DNA of 7,343 nt. Origin: an uncultured bacterium. GTDB taxonomy: Bacteria; Cyanobacteriota; Vampirovibrionia; Gastranaerophilales; Gastranaerophilaceae. The translations under genes and the position numbers were made by a program. Every line of letters starts with the position of its first letter. The stretch's first letter is position 1. The stretch lies in contig CAPYQR010000082.1 in NCBI GenBank assembly GCA_948742005.1, positions 1 to 7,343 on the forward strand, in the 5' to 3' direction. The notes under the pieces are model-generated. The model had not been told where the DNA came from and ran no database searches. It worked only from the letters and a program-made list of their open reading frames with translations. Below, piece by piece: positions 1 to 7,343 of this stretch.

Positions 1-1465
<1,465 letters not shown>

Positions 1466-1525
1466 TTTTAAATAAAAAAATTGTAACAAAAATTAATAAA
1501 CATATGTGTTTAACAATAAAACATA

Positions 1526-1554
1526 TTGACTTCAAACATTGTTTATAGTCTAAT
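1526..1554 (+). promoter_or_regulatory. Sigma-70-type promoter of rpsL-rpsG
   Basis: TTGACT at 1526-1531 and TCTAAT at 1549-1554 are separated by 17 bases and match the -35 and -10 consensus at 5 of 6 positions each. The pair lies in the 123-base gap between tgt and rpsL, about 35 bases before the rpsL ATG, which leaves room for a short leader. The rest of the gap is AT-rich, and I see no clear terminator for tgt in it. Confidence 0.65.
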
Positions 1555-1588
1555 TGATTACACAAGTAACTAATATTAAGGGGAAAAT

Positions 1589-1969
1589 ATGTCCACAATT
1601 AACCAATTAATTAAAAACGAAAGAAAAAGAATTAAAGATAAAACAAAAGCGCCGGCTCTTACAGGCTGTCCTCAAAGACGCGGGGTTTGCACAAGAGTTT
1701 ATACAACAACTCCGAAAAAACCAAACTCAGCTATGAGAAAAGTAGCCCGTGTCCGCTTAACCAACGGATTTGAAGTAACTTCATATATCCCCGGCATCGG
1801 ACACAATTTACAAGAGCACTCTGTTGTGCTGATTAGAGGCGGAAGAGTTAAAGACCTTCCCGGTGTAAGATATCACATTATAAGAGGTACTTTAGATACT
1901 CAAGGTGTAGCAAACAGAATGCAATCAAGGTCAAAATACGGTACCAAAAAAGCTAAAGCTAAAAAATAG
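1589..1969 (+). CDS. rpsL: 30S ribosomal protein S12
   Basis: S12 sits at the decoding centre of the small ribosomal subunit and helps control translational accuracy. The 126-residue protein is full length and highly conserved: [20 protein letters not shown] at 26-45, then [19 protein letters not shown] and [13 protein letters not shown]. The residues linked to streptomycin resistance in other bacteria are wild type (K43 and K88 in E. coli Met-1 numbering), so no rpsL-based resistance is expected. D89, the position beta-methylthiolated in E. coli, is also present. A good ribosome-binding site, AAGGGG at 1578-1583, lies 5 bases before the ATG. The protein shares the [14 protein letters not shown] wording of cyanobacterial S12. 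It is the first gene of the two-gene operon with rpsG, 23 bases upstream of it. Confidence 0.98.
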   Translation: MSTINQLIKNERKRIKDKTKAPALTGCPQRRGVCTRVYTTTPKKPNSAMRKVARVRLTNGFEVTSYIPGIGHNLQEHSVVLIRGGRVKDLPGVRYHIIRGTLDTQGVANRMQSRSKYGTKKAKAKK

Positions 1970-1992
1970 TTAATTGAAAGAAAGGTTAACAA

Positions 1993-2463
1993 ATGTCAAG
2001 AAGAAGCAAACCGGCAAAAAGAATACCCGCACCGGATCCTATATATAACAGTGTAGACATAGCAAAATTCATCAACAGATTAATGAAAAAAGGCAAAAAA
2101 TCCGTTGCACAAAGAATTTTCTATACTTGTATGGAACAAGTACAACAAAAAGCAAAAGCAGAACCTATTGAAACATTTAAAAAAGCTTTAACAAACGCAA
2201 CGCCTTTGATTGAGGTTAAAGCTCGCAGAATCGGCGGTTCAACTTACCAAGTTCCGATTGATGTTAAACCCGACAGAGGTCAAGCTCTTGCATCACAATG
2301 GATTATTGAAGCCGCAAGAAAAAGAGGCGGAAAATCTATGATTGAAAAATTAACAAACGAAATCATGGATGCATCAAATTCAATGGGTTCAGCAGTTAAG
2401 AAAAAAGAAGACACTCACAAAATGGCAGAAGCAAACAAAGCCTTTGTTCATTACAGATATTAA
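1993..2463 (+). CDS. rpsG: 30S ribosomal protein S7
   Basis: S7 is the primary 16S rRNA-binding protein that nucleates assembly of the 30S head and lies near the E site. In many bacteria it also represses its own operon by binding the mRNA between rpsL and rpsG. The 156 residues are the standard bacterial length. Landmarks are the basic N-terminus (MSRRSKPAKR), ATPLIEVKARRIGGSTYQVP at about 69-88, and the C-terminal AEANKAFVHYRY. The ribosome-binding site AAAGG at 1981-1985 is 7 bases before the ATG. The rpsL-rpsG spacer is only 23 bases and shows no elaborate structure, so an S7-binding regulatory element like that of E. coli is not evident. A terminator follows within 20 bases, so fusA is not in this operon. 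Confidence 0.98.
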   Translation: MSRRSKPAKRIPAPDPIYNSVDIAKFINRLMKKGKKSVAQRIFYTCMEQVQQKAKAEPIETFKKALTNATPLIEVKARRIGGSTYQVPIDVKPDRGQALASQWIIEAARKRGGKSMIEKLTNEIMDASNSMGSAVKKKEDTHKMAEANKAFVHYRY

Positions 2464-2481
2464 TCAACTTTATACAAATAT

Positions 2482-2516
2482 AAAAAGCCCTTTTAAACCA
2501 CAAAAGGGCTTTTTTT
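2482..2516 (+). terminator. Intrinsic terminator after rpsG
   Basis: A perfect 13-bp stem pairs 2482-2494 (AAAAAGCCCTTTT) with 2502-2514 across a 7-base loop (AAACCAC). The run of T from 2510 to 2516 gives the U-tract. The stem core is GCCC/GGGC. It ends the rpsL-rpsG operon and separates it from the helicase gene. The flanking A-tract means it could also act on the opposite strand, but no gene on that strand needs it here. Confidence 0.93.
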
Positions 2517-2570
2517 GTGCGCATTTTTAAAATCTCCATTGAATGAAATATATCTAATATTTTCTCAACA

Positions 2571-2579
2571 TGTTATAAT
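2571..2579 (+). promoter_or_regulatory. Extended -10 promoter of the helicase-nuclease gene
   Basis: TGTTATAAT at 2571-2579 is a perfect extended -10 element (TG-N-TATAAT). The hexamer at -35 spacing (2551-2556, TATCTA) is poor, as is common for extended -10 promoters. The element lies after the rpsG terminator and 49 bases before the helicase ATG, so the helicase gene is probably an independent transcription unit. Confidence 0.65.
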
Positions 2580-2628
2580 AATTCAAAGTTAGAAAAACAA
2601 AATTATAAATTATAGAGGAATTATTACA

Positions 2629-5600
2629 ATGCTGCAAGCCGTCCCAAATGTAATTAAGAATGCTTTTAAAGGAAGTTTTATCAAAAAAATCTGCAATTAT
2701 CTGCATGATTGCGTAAGAGAAGAAGTTAAATCTTCAACTTTTCGCAATTTAAGACAAGACAAGGATAACAAATGGCTGTTTTTAAATGATGATGAAAAAG
2801 CCTTTACAAACTTCGGCACCCCTTTGGAGTTAGATGGCTCTGATTCCAAATTAACCGAACTTTTGATTCAATCAGAAATGAATCAAAAAGACAAATATTT
2901 AATCTACGGTTACATGTTTTTAGTCGGCAAAAACAGCAAATCAAAGAAAAATAACGAATTTTTGACACCTCTTTTGTATTCAAGCGCTAAACTAGAACGT
3001 GTAGGCATGAATATTTCATTATCAATTCAAGATGACACAATTTCACTGAACACAGGTGCTATTGCACAATTAATCCAAAAAGAAGATGAACAGGAAGTCG
3101 ATGCAATGTTATCGGGGCTTTTGGATGCTGTTCCCTCACTGCCCTTAAGAGAAGAAGAATTAAATATTTTCTTAACAACATTAAAATCAATAATTCCCGA
3201 TGTTGAAATTTCAATAAACAAACAGGAAAATTCGCAATATTACACAAAAAACATTGAAAACATAAGCGAAAAAATTGAAAACGGAGAATTTGACTTTGAT
3301 TCAATTGAATCCATAAATAATCCCGCAAAAGTCAAAATGGAAACATTATCACTTGAATATTCAAAAGCAATCATCCTGACAACCCGCCCGACAGTTACAG
3401 CAGGCGTTTTACACGAACTTATGCAAATTGCGGATAAACCCTCTGGAGTACACAGGGAAACTGTTTTAAATGTTATTAATCAGGAATTTTTAGAATCTAC
3501 AGGGCAAAGTGAGATAAAATCAGACGGAAACCAAATTTCAAACTTTTTCCCGATAACTCCTTTGAGCCTATCAGATTCGCAGGAAGATGTAATTAGAAAA
3601 ATTGAAGAAAACGACCTTGTTTCTGTTTTCGGCCCTCCGGGAACAGGGAAAAGTCAGACAATCGTTAATGTTATTGCGCATTTAATTGCAAATAATAAAA
3701 CGGTTTTATTTGCAAGCAGAATGGATAAAGCTGTTGATGTTGTAGCGGAGCGGTTAAATGCCTTAAATGCTCCATATTTAGCACTTCGCGCAGGACGAAG
3801 CAATTATCAAAAACAGCTCAATATGGAACTTCAAGAACTTTTATCCAACAAAATTGATTTAAATATTGATTTAAATGACAACTTAAGCGCCGATACGGAT
3901 GATATGAAAGACCTTTTAAAAGACATTCGCAGGATGGAAGAAAGTGTTCTATCAATTTTGTCGCTTGAAAAAAAATATACAGCAATCTTTAATGAATATG
4001 AATTAATTAAAGATTCAATCTCTGATTTAACTTTAATTGTTGAAAAAATAAAATTTGAAGAACTTGAAAACGCTAAAAAAATCTTTTCAACAATTGAAGA
4101 AATTGAAAACAAATACAAAAAATCATTATTTGACAAATTAAAACTCTTTTTTGATTACAGAAAAATCAAAAAAATCTTAAAATTAAATAAAGTTTTAAAT
4201 GAAGACATCTTAAAAAGGCTTCCTTTTGAATTAAGCGCAGCGCTTGAGGAAGCAAAACTTTCTTCAATTGAAGATAAAATAATGGCAAAAGGAAATCTGC
4301 ACCAATTATTAAAAAGAATTAAACTTTTAAAATCAAAACAAAAAAAACTGGCGGTTGATATTTTAAAAAACAAAAGAAGAACCGCTTTGAAAAATATTTT
4401 ATCAGATGCACAAAAAAGAAGAAGACTAATGATACATTCAAAGTCATTAGTTTCAAGAAAGGCAAATCTGCAATCAAGAGTTCTTGAAAAAGAAGATTTT
4501 AAGCCGCTTTTGAGCGCTTTTCCCTGCTGGTGTACGACAACTTATGCGATTTCATCCACCTTGCCTTTAAAACCTGCGATGTTTGATGTTGTAATTATTG
4601 ATGAAGCCTCCCAATGTGATATTGCATCTTGTATTCCTGTTTTATTCAGGGGTAAAAAAGCAATTATAGTGGGGGATGATAAGCAGCTGCCGCATTTATC
4701 TTTTCTTGAAAAAGCAAAAGAGCAAAGTTTCTTAGCACAATATAATATTGATGACAGATATCAGCTTATGTGGCGTTTTCGGGATAATTCAATGTTTGAC
4801 CTTGCAAATTATTATTCAACAACTCCTGTTTTGCTGGACGAACATTTCCGCTCGCCCTCGCCGATTATCGGCTTTTCAAACAATGAATTTTACGGCGGAA
4901 AAATTAAAATTATGAGCCCAAATCTTAATAATAAAGATATAGTTGAACTTAGAATCGTAAAAGAGGGTAAAGTTGACCATGATGCAACAAGAAACACTCC
5001 TGAATGCGAGGAGGTTGTTAAAACAATACAAGAATTAATAATCAACGACAAAGGAAATCAAACTCCCGTTTCAATCGGCGTTATTTCGCCTTTCCGCGCA
5101 CAGGTTGATTTAATTAAAAAAGCAATTTTAAAAGTTTTTGACAACGATACGATTCAAAAACACAATATCGATGTCGGAACAGCACACACTTTTCAGGGGG
5201 ATGAAAGAGATATCATGCTTTTATCCTGGACTTTTGCACCTAATTCACATTCTCAAAGTCTTATTTTTGCGCAAAAACCAAACCTTTTTAACGTTGCAAT
5301 CACGCGCGCAAGGCATAAATTAATCAATTTTATTTCAAGAGAAATAAATGAGCTTCCCGAGGGTATTTTGAGAAATTATCTCGAATACGTCAAAAAAATC
5401 AACGCACAAACACCAAAAGATACCTTTAAAAACGATTTTGAAAAAATTGTTTTCAATGAAATCAAAGAAGAATTTCCAAGCCTTGATAGGGAAAATAAAA
5501 TAAGGGCAGGAATTGAAATGGGCTCGGTGAGTGCTGATATTGTAGTTGATAAACTGGTTGTTGAAATAGACGGCGTTGAAGACAGTATTGAATCAAAATT

Positions 5601-5730
5601 TAACGATATTAAAAAACAGGCGATAATGGAGCGCTGCGGGTTTAATGTTATGAGAATTACAAAAAGAGAATGGAACATCTCAAAATCCGCCTGCCTTGAT
5701 AGAATCAGGCAAAATCTCAACAGGGATTGA
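2629..5730 (+). CDS. SF1 (UPF1/DNA2-like) helicase with C-terminal PD-(D/E)XK nuclease-like domain
   Basis: This is a predicted ATP-driven nucleic-acid translocase fused to a nuclease, 1033 residues long. Helicase motifs in order: Q-motif Gln at 318, Walker A GPPGTGKS at 335-342, Walker B IIDEASQ at 656-662, motif III GDDKQLP at 682-688, motif IV region DEHFRSP with R741, motif V TAHTFQGDERD at 851-861, and motif VI NVAITRAR at 888-895 with the arginine finger. This set is typical of AAA_11/AAA_12 helicases. Residues 1-300 form an unassigned N-terminal domain. Residues about 425-640 are Lys/Glu-rich and predicted helical, perhaps coiled coil, inserted between Walker A and B. Residues about 925-1033 resemble DUF559/Vsr-related endonucleases: D970, then E979-I-D981-G, then a helix and a CGFNVMRIT strand. 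AGAGGAA at 2614-2620 supports the ATG. No partner gene overlaps or closely follows. An anti-phage role is plausible from the architecture, but DNA repair or RNA metabolism cannot be excluded. Confidence 0.88.
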   Translation: MLQAVPNVIKNAFKGSFIKKICNYLHDCVREEVKSSTFRNLRQDKDNKWLFLNDDEKAFTNFGTPLELDGSDSKLTELLIQSEMNQKDKYLIYGYMFLVGKNSKSKKNNEFLTPLLYSSAKLERVGMNISLSIQDDTISLNTGAIAQLIQKEDEQEVDAMLSGLLDAVPSLPLREEELNIFLTTLKSIIPDVEISINKQENSQYYTKNIENISEKIENGEFDFDSIESINNPAKVKMETLSLEYSKAIILTTRPTVTAGVLHELMQIADKPSGVHRETVLNVINQEFLESTGQSEIKSDGNQISNFFPITPLSLSDSQEDVIRKIEENDLVSVFGPPGTGKSQTIVNVIAHLIANNKTVLFASRMDKAVDVVAERLNALNAPYLALRAGRSNYQKQLNMELQELLSNKIDLNIDLNDNLSADTDDMKDLLKDIRRMEESVLSILSLEKKYTAIFNEYELIKDSISDLTLIVEKIKFEELENAKKIFSTIEEIENKYKKSLFDKLKLFFDYRKIKKILKLNKVLNEDILKRLPFELSAALEEAKLSSIEDKIMAKGNLHQLLKRIKLLKSKQKKLAVDILKNKRRTALKNILSDAQKRRRLMIHSKSLVSRKANLQSRVLEKEDFKPLLSAFPCWCTTTYAISSTLPLKPAMFDVVIIDEASQCDIASCIPVLFRGKKAIIVGDDKQLPHLSFLEKAKEQSFLAQYNIDDRYQLMWRFRDNSMFDLANYYSTTPVLLDEHFRSPSPIIGFSNNEFYGGKIKIMSPNLNNKDIVELRIVKEGKVDHDATRNTPECEEVVKTIQELIINDKGNQTPVSIGVISPFRAQVDLIKKAILKVFDNDTIQKHNIDVGTAHTFQGDERDIMLLSWTFAPNSHSQSLIFAQKPNLFNVAITRARHKLINFISREINELPEGILRNYLEYVKKINAQTPKDTFKNDFEKIVFNEIKEEFPSLDRENKIRAGIEMGSVSADIVVDKLVVEIDGVEDSIESKFNDIKKQAIMERCGFNVMRITKREWNISKSACLDRIRQNLNRD

Positions 5731-5750
5731 ATTTAAGGCAAATTTTATAA

Positions 5751-6925
5751 ATAATTAGTTGTTTTAATAAATGTCCTATTGAAATCAAAAAAGCACTTTA
5801 CCCGAATTCACAAAAAGAAAAAGAAGACAAAGCTTACAGAAATCAACTTTTACATGAATTGCGCAATGATTTAACGCCGGCAAAAGTATTATATGCGGAC
5901 ATTAACGAGCTTGAAAAAATCAAAGCCGAAAAACAAAAGAGTACTAATTTAACAAATCAAATTTCAAAAAACATTCCAAACAAAAACCACAAACCACAGG
6001 ATATTTTTTATACAGAAAAAAAAAGTAAAAGCAGTTTTAAAATCACCAAATGAAAATGAATCATTTCAAGGAAAAAATTTTGAGCAAAATAATAAAACCC
6101 AAAACAATATACAGCAAAACAGTGTATTGACACCAAAATTTGAAAAACCGCAAATTATATCACCATTACAAAAAGGAAATGTCACAAAAGACAAAAAAGG
6201 AAATGGTTTTATTAATGCGATTAAAAAAGGGATAGGCGATACGGTTAATTTGATTAAAAAAGGAGTAAATAAACAAATTGAAATTGAATCTGGATTTGCA
6301 TTGCGAAATCCAGTATATAAATACTTTGACGGACGCACTTTAGCAAACATAGCAAGTGGAAAAGACACAATGGGAATGATGGATATAGCACAGCAACATA
6401 AAAATGCTGAAAAATATACAAAGCAAGCTACAAAATAAGAAAATTACAAAGATTCTTTATTGCATCCAAGAGATTCCGAATTTATTAAAAAGAAAAATAT
6501 GGAACAATTCGGGCGCGACAGCTTTGATATAGATAAAATTCCAGGATATCATTTTAAATACAACTCGGAAACATCAGTAAAAATTGCAAATGACCCTGAT
6601 TTCAGAAATGACTTAATAAAAAAACAAAGAAAAAATTTTATCAACAGGTGAGTCCAGCGGAGCATTTCAAAGACATGGCTTGCCTATATTTCCTAAAAAA
6701 TCAGATCTTCATTATGCAATCGGACATTATGATTTAAGAAATGCTTATGTTGATAAATACGGTAATTTCCATGCGCAGGTTTATGACACATATGATTTCA
6801 ATAAAGAAAATAAAACCCCAATAAATCAAGCAGGAAGAAATAGAATGTTAGATGGAAATTTAAAACCATTCTTTACAATACATGATATTTTCATAAAAAA
6901 AGAAGAACTTGACAAATTCTGGTAA
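5751..6925 (+). pseudogene. Decayed ~390-codon gene, toxin-like C-terminus
   Basis: Three consecutive open segments read as one protein. The first runs from 5751 (just after a stop, with no ATG) in the frame of positions divisible by 3, past the A9 tract at 6016-6024. The second is in the next frame to the TGA at 6649-6651, and is interrupted by an in-frame TAA at 6436-6438. The third is in the third frame from about 6635 to the TAA at 6923-6925. Sequence sense continues across each break, for example IFYTEKK into VKAVLKSPNENESF, and LIKKQRK into ILSTGESSGAFQ. The N-terminal half is charged and low in complexity (Lys/Asn/Gln). The middle carries GNGFINAIKKGIGD. The tail has HYAIGHYDLRN, GNFHAQVYDTYDFN and NQAGRNRM. 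I do not recognise the full protein. The tail resembles secreted-toxin domains, with a weak likeness to colicin M. A weak promoter-like pair (TTGAAT-17 bp-AATAAT) lies at 5727-5755. Alternatives are assembly errors in homopolymers or a fragment left by recombination. Confidence 0.7.
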
Positions 6926-6937
6926 CAGCACTAATAT
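6909..6937 (+). promoter_or_regulatory. Putative promoter for the downstream membrane-protein gene
   Basis: TTGACA at 6909-6914 is a perfect -35 hexamer, followed after 17 bases by TAATAT at 6932-6937, a 4-of-6 match to the -10. It overlaps the last codons of the broken gene. Initiation would fall near 6944, inside the left arm of the hairpin at 6937-6970. In AT-rich DNA the weak -10 makes this tentative, although a perfect -35 at ideal spacing is notable. Confidence 0.45.
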
Positions 6938-6970
6938 TAACTGAGGCGAGATTTTTCTCGCCTCAGTTAA
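6937..6970 (+). repeat. Perfect 14-bp inverted repeat (hairpin) between broken gene and membrane-protein gene
   Basis: TTAACTGAGGCGAG at 6937-6950 is exactly complementary to 6957-6970, with a 6-base loop ATTTTT. The stem is unusually GC-rich for this neighbourhood. It begins 11 bases after the broken gene's stop and ends 9 bases before the next ATG, touching its AAAGG ribosome-binding site. The T-rich stretch after the stem is short and interrupted (AGGTATTTT), so it is a poor intrinsic terminator. Partial attenuator, mRNA stabiliser or translational control hairpin are all possible. Confidence 0.85.
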
Positions 6971-6979
6971 AGGTATTTT

Positions 6980-7343
6980 ATGAGCAAAGATATAAAATTA
7001 TTTAATAGAAAAAATATAAAACCAATTATACAATATTGTTTAATGGTACTGTTATACATTTTTTTATGGAGAGAAATAGTTCAAGAAAAACTGCAATCAT
7101 TTTTTCAAGCCATTGCCGATATTATGTTTTTTATTGCAGGGCACATATTTCCAACGGCAGATTCAGATTTTTATCTTGTAACAATGATAAATATTTTAGC
7201 AATAATTATTTTTTATTCTTATGCGAAAATCTGCGGTTTATTTAAAAGATTAAAGGGGTTAAATTTCTTTTCAAGCTTACTTATCATAATCTTTGTTGAT
7301 ATAATTTTATTTTACTCGATTTGCATAAATGTACAGCTTAAAC
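6980..7343 (+). CDS. Multi-pass membrane protein, possible immunity protein (3' end outside window)
   Basis: The frame is open from the ATG at 6980 to the window end (121 complete codons) with no stop, so the protein continues beyond. AAAGG at 6969-6973, 6 bases before the ATG, supports the start. The protein begins MSKDIKLFNRKNIKP, a basic cytoplasmic-looking N-terminus. Four hydrophobic segments follow at about residues 15-31, 41-57, 65-83 and 97-117. A basic stretch between the third and fourth (KICGLFKRLKG) suggests a cytoplasmic loop. There is no cleavable signal peptide and no motif I can assign to a family. It directly follows a decayed toxin-like gene. Small membrane proteins in that position are often immunity proteins, including four-helix ones known for some colicin M-type bacteriocins, so immunity is a reasonable guess and no more. 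An open frame in another register at about 7036-7245 is a shadow of this gene. Confidence 0.75.
   Translation, partial: MSKDIKLFNRKNIKPIIQYCLMVLLYIFLWREIVQEKLQSFFQAIADIMFFIAGHIFPTADSDFYLVTMINILAIIIFYSYAKICGLFKRLKGLNFFSSLLIIIFVDIILFYSICINVQLK

Noticed and set aside
1715..1855. Possible streptomycin-resistance changes in rpsL
   Set aside because: K43 and K88 and the surrounding PKKPNSA and RVKDLPG segments are wild type.
5727..5755. TTGAAT-17 bp-AATAAT as a promoter for the broken gene
   Set aside because: The matches are modest and such pairs arise often in AT-rich DNA. No start codon or ribosome-binding site follows, so I mention it only in the pseudogene entry.
5731..5760. Search for a missing 5' end of the broken gene just after the helicase stop
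   Set aside because: All three + frames are short and closed by stops (for example TAA at 5748-5750), and no ATG leads into the open frame, so the start appears truly lost.
6935..6972. Hairpin considered as an integron attC-like site or insertion-sequence end
   Set aside because: The core-site ends do not fit the attC consensus, the stem is perfectly symmetric without extrahelical bases, and no integrase or transposase is visible.
7036..7245. A 69-codon + strand frame within the membrane-protein gene
   Set aside because: It is out of frame with the ATG at 6980, which has a ribosome-binding site and a coherent hydrophobic pattern running to the window end.

Overview
The window looks like chromosomal DNA from a low-GC bacterium related to the cyanobacterial lineage, possibly a non-photosynthetic relative such as the gut Gastranaerophilales/Melainabacteria. 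I infer this from the AT-rich sequence, the Lys/Asn/Ile-rich proteins, and the cyanobacterium-like wording of ribosomal proteins S12 ([14 protein letters not shown]) and S7 (C-terminus MAEANKAF-HYRY). I ran no search, so the lineage is a suggestion only. All genes are on the + strand.

Bases 1-2516 are housekeeping. They hold the 3' part of a nucleoside diphosphate kinase gene (ndk), the complete queuine tRNA-ribosyltransferase gene (tgt), and a short ribosomal operon, rpsL-rpsG. That operon has its own promoter (TTGACT-17 bp-TCTAAT) and ends in a strong intrinsic terminator right after rpsG. The fusA and tuf genes that usually follow are absent.

Bases 2517-5730 hold an extended -10 promoter and one large gene. 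It encodes a 1033-residue superfamily 1 (UPF1/DNA2-like) helicase with all its core motifs and a C-terminal PD-(D/E)XK nuclease-like domain of the DUF559/Vsr-related kind. This is the architecture of a single-protein anti-phage or DNA-processing enzyme.

Bases 5731-7343 are accessory and decayed. A reading frame of about 390 codons can be followed from about 5751 to 6925, but it has no usable start and is broken by two one-base shifts in A-rich tracts and one in-frame TAA. Its tail has a toxin-like look, with a DTYDFN stretch resembling the D-x-Y-D core of colicin M-type domains, although the H-R pair expected afterwards is missing. A perfect 14-bp hairpin follows, with a putative promoter (TTGACA-17 bp-TAATAT) overlapping the end of the broken gene. 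Then comes an intact but window-truncated gene for a small multi-pass membrane protein (from 6980). The arrangement resembles an orphan toxin-immunity cassette in which the toxin has decayed and the immunity-like membrane gene persists. That reading is inference. What is certain from the sequence is the broken frame, the hairpin and the membrane-protein frame.
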